Positions 1 through 12,002 of a DNA stretch of 64,000 nucleotides are shown piece by piece (within the stretch, counting starts at the first letter, position 1; each line of letters begins with the position of its first letter). This DNA is from Tenebrio molitor (lineage: Eukaryota; Arthropoda; Insecta; Coleoptera; Tenebrionidae). The DNA lies in NCBI RefSeq assembly GCF_963966145.1, contig NC_091048.1, positions 1 through 64,000 of the forward strand, in the 5' to 3' direction. Below the pieces are notes generated by a model. That model made no database searches and was not told the origin of the DNA. It worked only from the letters and a program-made list of their open reading frames with translations. Both the position numbers and the translations under genes were made by a program.

Positions 1-13
1 CTCCTTGGAGGGG

Positions 14-137
14 GACCTGACCTGACCTGACCTGACCTGACCTGACCTGACCTGACCTGACCTGACCTGACCTGACCTGACCTGACCTGACCTGACCTGA
101 CCTGACCTGACCTGACCTGACCTGACCTGACCTGACC
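14..137. repeat. Telomeric repeat (CCTGA)n / (TCAGG)n
   Basis: About 24.8 uninterrupted copies of the pentamer CCTGA, with no sequence variants. The complementary strand reads TCAGG, the telomere repeat known from Tribolium and many other Coleoptera. The C-rich strand is on top at the left end of the window, the correct polarity for a left chromosome end. Thirteen non-telomeric bases (CTCCTTGGAGGGG) precede it, so the very terminus is not shown, or the tract was interrupted there, for example by a telomere-targeting retroelement or an assembly edge. On the right it passes abruptly (CCAG, then TATTAAGCG) into the middle of a satellite subunit. The telomere identity comes from knowledge of the family; whether this is a terminal or interstitial tract cannot be decided from sequence alone. 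Confidence 0.85.
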
Positions 138-367
138 AGTATTAAGCGACTTAGAGCGATGAATTTGGCACCGTTGGATTCCTCTCGCTAAGCAGCTTCT
201 TTTGAGCCAAAAATCTTCGAAAATTAAAAAAATATATTTTTTTGCGAATTTCCCAAAAAAATTTATTTGAAAAGAAGCTCTTTGACGAGAGGAATCCAAC
301 GGTGTAAAATTTATTGCCGTAGCTTGCTTAATAACGGAGCTATGGCCGTTTAAAATTTTGAAATTTC

Positions 368-612
368 AAACGGCCATAACTCCGTTATTAAGCGACTTAG
401 AGCGATGAATTTGGCACCGTTGGATTCCTCTCGTCAAGCAGCTTCTTTTGAGCCAAAAATCTTCGAAAATTAAAAAAAATATTTTTTTACGAATTTCGCA
501 AAAATTTTTATTTGAAAAGAAGCTCTTTGACGAGAGGAATCCAACGGTGTAAAATTTATTGCCGTAGCTTGCTTAATAACGGAGCTATGGCCGTTTAAAG
601 TTTTGAAATTTC
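368..612. repeat. Representative satellite monomer: two inverted 82-bp subunits
   Basis: Subunit 1 is 368-449 and subunit 2 is 515-596 in inverted orientation. Aligned as reverse complements they are the same length and match at 70 of 82 positions without gaps. Near-perfect blocks are AAACGGCCATA, CTCCGTTATTAAGC, CACCGTTGGATTCCTCTCGTCAA and GCTTCTTTT (written in subunit-1 sense). Spacer A (450-514) is 65 bp, very AT-rich and weakly self-complementary. Spacer B (597-612) is 16 bp and links to the next monomer. Each monomer can therefore extrude a long hairpin around either spacer. Confidence 0.93.
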
Positions 613-1846
613 AAACGGCCATAACTCCGTTATTAAGCGACTTAGAGCGATGAATTTGGCACCGTTGGATTCCTCTCGCTAAGCAGCTTCTTTTGAGCCA
701 AAAATCTTCGAAAATTAAAAAAATATATTTTTTTGCGAATTTCCCAAAAAATTTTATTTGAAAAGAAGCTCTTTGACGAGAGGAATCCAACGGTGTAAAA
801 TTTATTGCCGTAGCTTGCTTAATTACGCAGCTATGGCCGTTTAAAGTTTTGAAATTTCAAACGGCCATAACTCCGTTATTAAGCGACTTAGAGTGATGAA
901 TTTGGCACCGTTGGATTCCTCTCGCCAAGCAGCTTCTTTTGAGCCAAAAATCTTCGAAAATTAAAAAAAATATATTTTTTTGCGAATTTCCCAAAAAATT
1001 TTATTTGAAAAGAAGCTCTTTGACGAGAGGAATCCAACGGTGTAAAATTTATTGCCGTAGCTTGCTTAATTACGCAGCTATGGCCGTTTAAAGTTTTGAA
1101 ATTTCAAACGGCCATAACTCCGTTATTAAGCGACTTAGAGCGATGAATTTGGCACCGTTGGATTCCTCTCGCTAAGCAGCTTCTTTTGAGCCAAAAATCT
1201 TCGAAAATTAAAAAAATATATTTTTTTGCGAATTTCCCAAAAAATTTTATTTGAAAAGAAGCTCTTTGACGAGAGGAATCCAACGGTGTAAAATTTATTG
1301 CCGTAGCTTGCTTAATAACGGAGCTATGGCCGTTTAAAGTTTTGAAATTTCAAACGGCCATAACTCCGTTATTAAGCGACTTAGAGTGATGAATTTGGCA
1401 CCGTTGGATTCCTCTCGCCAAGCAGCTTCTTTTGAGCCAAAAATCTTCGAAAATTAAAAAAATATATTTTTTTGCGAATTTCCCAAAAAAATTTATTTGA
1501 AAAGAAGCTCTTTGACGAGAGGAATCCAACGGTGTAAAATTTATTGCCGTAGCTTGCTTAATAACGGAGCTATGGCCGTTTAAAGTTTTGAAATTTCAAA
1601 CGGCCATAACTCCGTTATTAAGCGACTTAGAGCGATGAATTTGGCACCGTTGGATTCCTCTCGCTAAGCAGCTTCTTTTGAGCCAAAAATCTTCGAAAAT
1701 TAAAAAAATATATTTTTTTGCGAATTTCCCAAAAAATTTTATTTGAAAAGAAGCTCTTTGACGAGAGGAATCCAACGGTGTAAAATTTATTGCCGTAGCT
1801 TGCTTAATTACGCAGCTATGGCCGTTTAAAGTTTTGAAATTTCAAA

Positions 1847-2055
1847 CGGCCATAACTCCGTTATTAAGCGACTTAGAGCGATGAATTTGGCACCGTTGGA
1901 TTCCTCTCGCCAAGCAGCTTCTTTTTTTGCGAATTTCCCAAAAAATTTTATTTGAAAAGAAGCTCTTTGACGAGAGGAATCCAACGGTGTAAAATTTATT
2001 GCCGTAGCTTGCTTAATAACGGAGCTATGGCCGTTTAAAGTTTTGAAATTTCAAA
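1847..2055. repeat. Representative 209-bp short monomer (37-bp deletion)
   Basis: This form lacks about 37 bp of spacer A (the stretch GAGCCAAAAATCTTCG through the AT run), leaving CTTC followed by seven T and GCGAATTTCCC. The breakpoints lie in T-runs, so a microhomology- or slippage-type deletion is likely. The same junction recurs near 2620, 3075, 3780 and 7851 and many times in the right array, which implies one deletion event later spread by array amplification. Confidence 0.9.
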
Positions 2056-4000
2056 CGGTTATAACTCCGTTATTAAGCGACTTAGAGTGATGAATTTGGC
2101 ACCGTTGGATTCCTCTCGCCAAGCAGCTTCTTTTGAGCCAAAAATCTTCGAAAATTAAAAAAATATATTTTTTTGCGAATTTCCCAAAAAATTTTATTTG
2201 AAAAGAAGCTCTTTGACGAGAGGAATCCAACGGTGTAAAATTTATTGCCGTAGCTTGCTTAATAACGGAGCTATGGCCGTTTAAAGTTTTGAAATTTCAA
2301 ACGGCCATAACTCCGTTATTAAGCGACTTAGAGCGATGAATTTGGCACCGTTGGATTCCTCTCGCTAAGCAGCTTCTTTTGAGCCAAAAATCTTCGAAAA
2401 TTAAAAAAATATATTTTTTTGCGAATTTCCCAAAAAATTTTATTTGAAAAGAAGCTCTTTGACGAGAGGAATCCAACGGTGTAAAATTTATTGCCGTAGC
2501 TTGCTTAATTACGCAGCTATGGCCGTTTAAAGTTTTGAAATTTCAAACGGCCATAACTCCGTTATTAAGCGACTTAGAGCGATGAATTTGGCACCGTTGG
2601 ATTCCTCTCGCCAAGCAGCTTCTTTTTTTGCGAATTTCCCAAAAAATTTTATTTGAAAAGAAGCTCTTTGACGAGAGGAATCCAACGGTGTAAAATTTAT
2701 TGCCGTAGCTTGCTTAATAACGGAGCTATGGCCGTTTAAAATTTTGAAATTTCAAACGGCCATAACTCCGTTATTAAGCGACTTAGAGCGATGAATTTGG
2801 CACCGTTGGATTCCTCTCGCTAAGCAGCTTCTTTTGAGCCAAAAATCTTCGAAAATTAAAAAAATATATTTTTTTGCGAATTTCCCAAAAAATTTTATTT
2901 GAAAAGAAGCTCTTTGACGAGAGGAATCCAACGGTGTAAAATTTATTGCCGTAGCTTGCTTAATTACGCAGCTATGGCCGTTTAAAGTTTTGAAATTTCA
3001 AACGGCCATAACTCCGTTATTAAGCGACTTAGAGCGATGAATTTGGCACCGTTGGATTCCTCTCGCCAAGCAGCTTCTTTTTTTGCGAATTTCCCAAAAA
3101 ATTTTATTTGAAAAGAAGCTCTTTGACGAGAGGAATCCAACGGTGTAAAATTTATTGCCGTAGCTTGCTTAATAACGGAGCTATGGCCGTTTAAAGTTTT
3201 GAAATTTCAAACGGTTATAACTCCGTTATTAAGCGACTTAGAGTGATGAATTTGGCACCGTTGGATTCCTCTCGCCAAGCAGCTTCTTTTGAGCCAAAAA
3301 TCTTCGAAAATTAAAAAAATATATTTTTTTGCGAATTTCCCAAAAAATTTTATTTGAAAAGAAGCTCTTTGACGAGAGGAATCCAACGGTGTAAAATTTA
3401 TTGCCGTAGCTTGCTTAATAACGGAGCTATGGCCGTTTAAAGTTTTGAAATTTCAAACGGCCATAACTCCGTTATTAAGCGACTTAGAGCGATGAATTTG
3501 GCACCGTTGGATTCCTCTCGCTAAGCAGCTTCTTTTGAGCCAAAAATCTTCGAAAATTAAAAAAATATATTTTTTTGCGAATTTCCCAAAAAATTTTATT
3601 TGAAAAGAAGCTCTTTGACGAGAGGAATCCAACGGTGTAAAATTTATTGCCGTAGCTTGCTTAATTACGCAGCTATGGCCGTTTAAAGTTTTGAAATTTC
3701 AAACGGCCATAACTCCGTTATTAAGCGACTTAGAGCGATGAATTTGGCACCGTTGGATTCCTCTCGCCAAGCAGCTTCTTTTTTTGCGAATTTCCCAAAA
3801 AATTTTATTTGAAAAGAAGCTCTTTGACGAGAGGAATCCAACGGTGTAAAATTTATTGCCGTAGCTTGCTTAATAACGGAGCTATGGCCGTTTAAAATTT
3901 TGAAATTTCAAACGGCCATAACTCCGTTATTAAGCGACTTAGAGCGATGAATTTGGCACCGTTGGATTCCTCTCGCTAAGCAGCTTCTTTTGAGCCAAAA
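1847..4000. repeat. ~1156-bp higher-order repeat in left array
   Basis: The rare variant CGGTTATAACTCC recurs at 2056 and 3212, a spacing of 1156 bp, equal to three full and two short monomers. The order of short and full monomers and of the TAATTACGCAG variant is the same in the two blocks. Outer limits are approximate. Confidence 0.7.
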
Positions 4001-4864
4001 ATCTTCGAAAATTAAAAAAATATATTTTTTTGCGAATTTCCCAAAAAAATTTATTTGAAAAGAAGCTCTTTGACGAGAGGAATCCAACGGTGTAAAATTT
4101 ATTGCCGTAGCTTGCTTAATTACGCAGCTATGGCCGTTTAAAGTTTTGAAATTTCAAACGGCCATAACTCCGTTATTAAGCGACTTAGAGCGATGAATTT
4201 GGCACCGTTGGATTCCTCTCGCTAAGCAGCTTCTTTTGAGCCAAAAATCTTCGAAAATTAAAAAAATATATTTTTTTGCGAATTTCCCAAAAAATTTTAT
4301 TTGAAAAGAAGTTCTTTGACGAGAGGAATCCAACGGTGTAAAATTTATTGCCGTAGCTTGCTTAATAACGCAGCTATGGCCGTTTAAAGTTTTGAAATTT
4401 CAAACGGCCATAACTCCGTTATTAAGCGACTTAGAGCGATGAATTTGGCACCGTTGGATTCCCCTAGCCAAGCAGCTTCTTTTGAGCCAAAAATCTTCGA
4501 AAATAAAAAAATTTATTTTTTTGCGAATTTCCCAAAAAATTTTATTTGAAAAGAAGCTCTTTGACGAGAGGAATCCAACGGTGTAAAATTTATTGCCGTA
4601 GCTTGCTTAATAACGGAGCTATGGCCGTTTAAAGTTTTGAAATTTCAAACGGCCATAACTCCGTTATTAAGCGACTTAGAGCGATGAATTTGGCACCGTT
4701 GGATTCCTCTCGTCGAGCAGCTTCTTTTGAGACAAAAATCTTCGAAAATTAAAAAAATATATTTTTTTGCGAATTTCCCAAAAAATTTTATTTGAAATTT
4801 GCGAATTTCGCAAAACTTTTCATTTCAAAAGAAGCTCTTTCACGAGAGGAATTCAACGGTGTAA

Positions 4865-5417
4865 TAGTATATTTCAAACCAAGGTAAGAAAGTGGTTTCT
4901 TGCAGACCGCAGGCAAAGATTATAAACCGAGTCGTAGACGAGGTTTGTAAGTGCCTAAGGTCTGCAAGGACACTTTCTTAACAAGGTTTGAATACAATTT
5001 TTTTCCCTACTGGCACAACTTTGTTGAAAAAAGTCAAAAAAGATGGTTATATTCGTGATTAAAACGAAAATTTTGAGAATTGAATAGTAGGCTGTGTTAT
5101 TTGTTTAATTAACTTGTCATCGCATTTGAAGATTTGAGGTTTGTTCGAAAATTTGATATAAACAGGGTAAAGTAATCTACCTACCTAGCTTATCTGTTTA
5201 TTTTCCAGATTATATGATTGACCTACCAACTTATTTCATTGTATTGGCTTTCATTTATCAATAACTTATTTCACTTTTGACACTTTTGACATTTGTATTT
5301 TGGTACAGTTTTAGCATAAACATTTCATGATTAACTTTCTTACCTTAGCGAGAAAGTTGAATTTTCTCACCTCAAATGAGGTATCCACAGCCTACATTTC
5401 TAACCGGTAGGGAGAAA
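4865..5417. mobile_element. 553-bp MITE-like insert, copy 1
   Basis: Non-satellite sequence interrupting the monomer between CGGTGTAA and AATTCATTG. It has two inverted-repeat modules. The first (about 4867-5000) folds on itself: TTTCAAACCAAGGTAAGAAAGTG pairs with CACTTTCTTAACAAGGTTTGAA near its right end, and a shorter inner stem AAACCGAGTC/GACGAGGTTT is in the loop. The second (about 4997 to the end) has an 18-bp imperfect terminal inverted repeat around TCCCTACCGG/CCGGTAGGGA. No coding sequence was seen. The family is not recognised. Confidence 0.8.
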
Positions 5418-6674
5418 AATTCATTGCCGTAGGTTGCTTAATAACGGAGCTATGGCCGTTTAAAGTTTTGAAATTTCAAACAGCCATAACTCCGTTATTA
5501 AGCGACTTAGAGCGATGAATTTGGCACCGTTGGATTCCTCTCGTCAAGCAGCTTCTTTTGAGCCAAAAATCTTCGAAAATTAAAAAAAATTTTTTTTGCG
5601 AATTTCGCAAAAAAATTTATTTGAAAAGAAGCTCTTTGACGAGAGGAATCCAACGGTGTAAAATTTATTGCCGTAGCTTGCTTAATAACGGAGCTATGGC
5701 CGTTTAAAGTTTTGAAATTTCAAACGGCCATAACTCCGTTATTAAGCGACTTAGAGCGATGAATTTGGCACCGTTGGATTCCTCTCGTCAAGCAGCTTCT
5801 TTTGAGCCAAAAATCTTCGAAAATTAAAAAATATATTTTTTTGCGAATTTCCCAAAAAATTTTATTTGAAAAGAAGCTCTTTGACGAGAGGAATCCAACG
5901 GTGTAAAATTTATTGCCGTAGCTTGCTTAATTACGCAGCTATGGCCGTTTAAAGTTTTGAAATTTCAAACGGCCATAACTCCGTTATTAAGCGACTTAGA
6001 GCGATGAATTTGGCACCGTTGGATTCCTCTCGCCAAGCAGCTTCTTTTGAGCCAAAAATCTTCGAAAATTAAAAAAATATATTTTTTTGCGAATTTCCCA
6101 AAAAATTTTATTTGAAAAGAAGTTCTTTGACGAGAGGAATCCAACGGTGTAAAATTTATTGCCGTAGCTTGCTTAATAACGCAGCTATGGCCGTTTAAAG
6201 TTTTGAAATTTCAAACGGCCATAACTCCGTTATTAAGCGACTTAGAGCGATGAATTTGGCACCGTTGGATTCCCCTAGCCAAGCAGCTTCTTTTGAGCCA
6301 AAAATCTTCGAAAATAAAAAATTTATTTTTTTGCGAATTTCCCAAAAAATTTTATTTGAAAAGAAGCTCTTTGACGAGAGGAATCCAACGGTGTAAAATT
6401 TATTGCCGTAGCTTGCTTAATAACGGAGCTATGGCCGTTTAAAGTTTTGAAATTTCAAACGGCCATAACTCCGTTATTAAGCGACTTAGAGCGATGAATT
6501 TGGCACCGTTGGATTCCTCTCGTCGAGCAGCTTCTTTTGAGACAAAAATCTTCGAAAATTAAAAAAATATATTTTTTTGCGAATTTCCCAAAAAATTTTA
6601 TTTGAAATTTGCGAATTTCGCAAAACTTTTCATTTCAAAAGAAGCTCTTTCACGAGAGGAATTCAACGGTGTAA

Positions 6675-7227
6675 TAGTATATTTCAAACCAAGGTAAGAA
6701 AGTGGTTTCTTGCAGACCGCAGGCAAAGATTATAAACCGAGTCGTAGACGAGGTTTGTAAGTGCCTAAGGTCTGCAAGGACACTTTCTTAACAAGGTTTG
6801 AATACAATTTTTTTCCCTACTGGCACAACTTTGTTGAAAAAAGTCAAAAAAGATGGTTATATTCGTGATTAAAACGAAAATTTTGAGAATTGAATAGTAG
6901 GCTGTGTTATTTGTTTAATTAACTTGTCATCGCATTTGAAGATTTGAGGTTTGTTCGAAAATTTGATATAAACAGGGTAAAGTAATCTACCTACCTAGCT
7001 TATCTGTTTATTTTCCAGATTATATGATTGACCTACCAACTTATTTCATTGTATTGGCTTTCATTTATCAATAACTTATTTCACTTTTGACACTTTTGAC
7101 ATTTGTATTTTGGTACAGTTTTAGCATAAACATTTCATGATTAACTTTCTTACCTTAGCGAGAAAGTTGAATTTTCTCACCTCAAATGAGGTATCCACAG
7201 CCTACATTTCTAACCGGTAGGGAGAAA
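6675..7227. mobile_element. 553-bp insert, copy 2
   Basis: No difference from copy 1 was seen by eye, with the same flanking monomer variants (CACGAGAGGAATTCAACGG on the left, AATTCATTGCCGTAGG on the right). It was clearly copied together with its flanks rather than inserted independently. Confidence 0.8.
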
Positions 7228-8940
7228 AATTCATTGCCGTAGGTTGCTTAATAACGGAGCTATGGCCGTTTAAAGTTTTGAAATTTCAAACAGCCATAAC
7301 TCCGTTATTAAGCGACTTAGAGCGATGAATTTGGCACCGTTGGATTCCTCTCGTCAAGCAGCTTCTTTTGAGCCAAAAATCTTCGAAAATTAAAAAAAAT
7401 TTTTTTTGCGAATTTCGCAAAAAAATTTATTTGAAAAGAAGCTCTTTGACGAGAGGAATCCAACGGTGTAAAATTTATTGCCGTAGCTTGCTTAATAACG
7501 GAGCTATGGCCGTTTAAAGTTTTGAAATTTCAAACGGCCATAACTCCGTTATTAAGCGACTTAGAGCGATGAATTTGGCACCGTTGGATTCCTCTCGTCA
7601 AGCAGCTTCTTTTGAGCCAAAAATCTTCGAAAATTAAAAAATATATTTTTTTGCGAATTTCCCAAAAAATTTTATTTGAAAAGAAGCTCTTTGACGAGAG
7701 GAATCCAACGGTGTAAAATTTATTGCCGTAGCTTGCTTAATTACGCAGCTATGGCCGTTTAAAGTTTTGAAATTTCAAACGGCCATAACTCCGTTATTAA
7801 GCGACTTAGAGCGATGAATTTGGCACCGTTGGATTCCTCTCGCCAAGCAGCTTCTTTTTTTGCGAATTTCCCAAAAAATTTTATTTGAAAAGAAGCTCTT
7901 TGACGAGAGGAATCCAACGGTGTAAAATTTATTGCCGTAGCTTGCTTAATAACGGAGCTATGGCCGTTTAAAGTTTTGAAATTTCAAACGGCCATAACTC
8001 CGTTATTAAGCGACTTAGAGCGATGAATTTGGCACCGTTGGATTCCTCTCGCTAAGCAGCTTCTTTTGAGCCAAAAATCTTCGAAAATTAAAAAAATATA
8101 TTTTTTTGCGAATTTCCCAAAAAAATTTATTTGAAAAGAAGCTCTTTGACGAGAGGAATCCAACGGTGTAAAATTTATTGCCGTAGCTTGCTTAATTACG
8201 CAGCTATGGCCGTTTAAAGTTTTGAAATTTCAAACGGCCATAACTCCGTTATTAAGCGACTTAGAGCGATGAATTTGGCACCGTTGGATTCCTCTCGCTA
8301 AGCAGCTTCTTTTGAGCCAAAAATCTTCGAAAATTAAAAAAATATATTTTTTTGCGAATTTCCCAAAAAATTTTATTTGAAAAGAAGCTCTTTGACGAGA
8401 GGAATCCAACGGTGTAAAATTTATTGCCGTAGCTTGCTTAATAACGCAGCTATGGCCGTTTAAAGTTTTGAAATTTCAAACGGCCATAACTCCGTTATTA
8501 AGCGACTTAGAGCGATGAATTTGGCACCGTTGGATTCCCCTAGCCAAGCAGCTTCTTTTGAGCCAAAAATCTTCGAAAATAAAAAAATTTATTTTTTTGC
8601 GAATTTCCCAAAAAATTTTATTTGAAAAGAAGCTCTTTGACGAGAGGAATCCAACGGTGTAAAATTTATTGCCGTAGCTTGCTTAATAACGGAGCTATGG
8701 CCGTTTAAAGTTTTGAAATTTCAAACGGCCATAACTCCGTTATTAAGCGACTTAGAGCGATGAATTTGGCACCGTTGGATTCCTCTCGTCGAGCAGCTTC
8801 TTTTGAGACAAAAATCTTCGAAAATTAAAAAAATATATTTTTTTGCGAATTTCCCAAAAAATTTTATTTGAAATTTGCGAATTTCGCAAAACTTTTCATT
8901 TCAAAAGAAGCTCTTTCACGAGAGGAATTCAACGGTGTAA

Positions 8941-9493
8941 TAGTATATTTCAAACCAAGGTAAGAAAGTGGTTTCTTGCAGACCGCAGGCAAAGATTATA
9001 AACCGAGTCGTAGACGAGGTTTGTAAGTGCCTAAGGTCTGCAAGGACACTTTCTTAACAAGGTTTGAATACAATTTTTTTCCCTACTGGCACAACTTTGT
9101 TGAAAAAAGTCAAAAAAGATGGTTATATTCGTGATTAAAACGAAAATTTTGAGAATTGAATAGTAGGCTGTGTTATTTGTTTAATTAACTTGTCATCGCA
9201 TTTGAAGATTTGAGGTTTGTTCGAAAATTTGATATAAACAGGGTAAAGTAATCTACCTACCTAGCTTATCTGTTTATTTTCCAGATTATATGATTGACCT
9301 ACCAACTTATTTCATTGTATTGGCTTTCATTTATCAATAACTTATTTCACTTTTGACACTTTTGACATTTGTATTTTGGTACAGTTTTAGCATAAACATT
9401 TCATGATTAACTTTCTTACCTTAGCGAGAAAGTTGAATTTTCTCACCTCAAATGAGGTATCCACAGCCTACATTTCTAACCGGTAGGGAGAAA
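8941..9493. mobile_element. 553-bp insert, copy 3
   Basis: Same sequence and same flanks as copies 1 and 2. It is the last copy preceded by the monomer that carries the duplicated GCGAATTTC segment. Confidence 0.8.
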
Positions 9494-10471
9494 AATTCAT
9501 TGCCGTAGGTTGCTTAATAACGGAGCTATGGCCGTTTAAAGTTTTGAAATTTCAAACAGCCATAACTCCGTTATTAAGCGACTTAGAGCGATGAATTTGG
9601 CACCGTTGGATTCCTCTCGTCAAGCAGCTTCTTTTGAGCCAAAAATCTTCGAAAATTAAAAAAAAATTTTTTTGCGAATTTCGCAAAAAAATTTATTTGA
9701 AAAGAAGCTCTTTGACGAGAGGAATCCAACGGTGTAAAATTTATTGCCGTAGCTTGCTTAATAACGGAGCTATGGCCGTTTAAAGTTTTGAAATTTCAAA
9801 CGGCCATAACTCCGTTATTAAGCGACTTAGAGCGATGAATTTGGCACCGTTGGATTCCTCTCGTCAAGCAGCTTCTTTTGAGCCAAAAATCTTCGAAAAT
9901 AAAAAAAAATATGTTTTTGCGAATTTCGCAAAAATTTTTATTTGAAAAGAAGCTCTTTGACGAGAGGAATCCAACGGTGTAAAATTTATTGCCGTAGCTT
10001 GCTTAATAACGCAGCTATGGCCGTTTAAAGTTTTGAAATTTCAAACGGCCATAACTCCGTTATTAAGCGACTTAGAGCGATGAATTTGGCACCGTTGGAT
10101 TCCTCTCGCCAAGCAGCTTCTTTTGAGCCAAAAATCTTCGAAAATTAAAAAAATAAATTTTTTTGCGAATTTCCCAAAAAATTTTATTTGAAAAGAAGCT
10201 CTTTGACGAGAGGAATCCAACGGTGTAAAATTTATTGCCGTAGCTTGCTTAATAACGGAGCTATGGCCGTTTAAAGTTTTGAAATTTCAAACGGCCATAA
10301 CTCCGTTATTAAGCGACTTAGAGCGATGAATTTGGCACCGTTGGATTCCTCTCGTCAAGCAGCTTCTTTTGAGCCAAAAATCTTCGAAAATTAAAAAAAT
10401 ATTTTTTGCGAATTTCGCAAAACTTTTCATTTCAAAAGAAGCTCTTTCACGAGAGGAATTCAACGGTGTAA

Positions 10472-11024
10472 TAGTATATTTCAAACCAAGGTAAGAAAGT
10501 GGTTTCTTGCAGACCGCAGGCAAAGATTATAAACCGAGTCGTAGACGAGGTTTGTAAGTGCCTAAGGTCTGCAAGGACACTTTCTTAACAAGGTTTGAAT
10601 ACAATTTTTTTCCCTACTGGCACAACTTTGTTGAAAAAAGTCAAAAAAGATGGTTATATTCGTGATTAAAACGAAAATTTTGAGAATTGAATAGTAGGCT
10701 GTGTTATTTGTTTAATTAACTTGTCATCGCATTTGAAGATTTGAGGTTTGTTCGAAAATTTGATATAAACAGGGTAAAGTAATCTACCTACCTAGCTTAT
10801 CTGTTTATTTTCCAGATTATATGATTGACCTACCAACTTATTTCATTGTATTGGCTTTCATTTATCAATAACTTATTTCACTTTTGACACTTTTGACATT
10901 TGTATTTTGGTACAGTTTTAGCATAAACATTTCATGATTAACTTTCTTACCTTAGCGAGAAAGTTGAATTTTCTCACCTCAAATGAGGTATCCACAGCCT
11001 ACATTTCTAACCGGTAGGGAGAAA
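10472..11024. mobile_element. 553-bp insert, copy 4
   Basis: Same sequence as copy 1. From this copy onward the left-flanking monomer has the simpler spacer TATTTTTTGCGAATTTCGC in place of the duplicated form. Confidence 0.8.
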
Positions 11025-12002
11025 AATTCATTGCCGTAGGTTGCTTAATAACGGAGCTATGGCCGTTTAAAGTTTTGAAATTTCAAACAGCCATAACTCC
11101 GTTATTAAGCGACTTAGAGCGATGAATTTGGCACCGTTGGATTCCTCTCGTCAAGCAGCTTCTTTTGAGCCAAAAATCTTCGAAAATTAAAAAAAAATTT
11201 TTTTGCGAATTTCGCAAAAAAATTTATTTGAAAAGAAGCTCTTTGACGAGAGGAATCCAACGGTGTAAAATTTATTGCCGTAGCTTGCTTAATAACGGAG
11301 CTATGGCCGTTTAAAGTTTTGAAATTTCAAACGGCCATAACTCCGTTATTAAGCGACTTAGAGCGATGAATTTGGCACCGTTGGATTCCTCTCGTCAAGC
11401 AGCTTCTTTTGAGCCAAAAATCTTCGAAAATAAAAAAAAATATGTTTTTGCGAATTTCGCAAAAATTTTTATTTGAAAAGAAGCTCTTTGACGAGAGGAA
11501 TCCAACGGTGTAAAATTTATTGCCGTAGCTTGCTTAATAACGCAGCTATGGCCGTTTAAAGTTTTGAAATTTCAAACGGCCATAACTCCGTTATTAAGCG
11601 ACTTAGAGCGATGAATTTGGCACCGTTGGATTCCTCTCGCCAAGCAGCTTCTTTTGAGCCAAAAATCTTCGAAAATTAAAAAAATAAATTTTTTTGCGAA
11701 TTTCCCAAAAAATTTTATTTGAAAAGAAGCTCTTTGACGAGAGGAATCCAACGGTGTAAAATTTATTGCCGTAGCTTGCTTAATAACGGAGCTATGGCCG
11801 TTTAAAGTTTTGAAATTTCAAACGGCCATAACTCCGTTATTAAGCGACTTAGAGCGATGAATTTGGCACCGTTGGATTCCTCTCGTCAAGCAGCTTCTTT
11901 TGAGCCAAAAATCTTCGAAAATTAAAAAAATATTTTTTGCGAATTTCGCAAAACTTTTCATTTCAAAAGAAGCTCTTTCACGAGAGGAATTCAACGGTGT
12001 AA

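Larger units (their letters stand above)
4861..8936. repeat. Insert-containing higher-order repeat, 1810-bp unit
   Basis: The block from the insert junction at 4861 to the next at 6671 is 1810 bp and contains one 553-bp insert plus several monomers in a fixed variant order. The following interval (6671 to 8937) is 2266 bp and appears to be the same unit with about 456 bp of additional monomers, including a short monomer near 7851. The monomer just left of each of inserts 1-3 carries a duplicated GCGAATTTC segment (for example 4769-4817). Confidence 0.8.
8937..11998. repeat. Two tandem 1531-bp higher-order repeats
   Basis: Insert junctions at 8937, 10468 and 11999 are exactly 1531 bp apart. 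Each unit has one insert plus four monomers, including a diagnostic one with the run AAAAAAAATATGTTTTTGCG (near 9900 and 11430). Confidence 0.85.

Noticed and set aside
10287..10523. A 78-codon minus-strand open frame, repeated at about 11818, 12605, 13890, 14686, 15726 and 16522
   Set aside because: It crosses the junction between insert and satellite, starts with TTG rather than ATG, has no recognisable domain, and exists only because the junction is duplicated.
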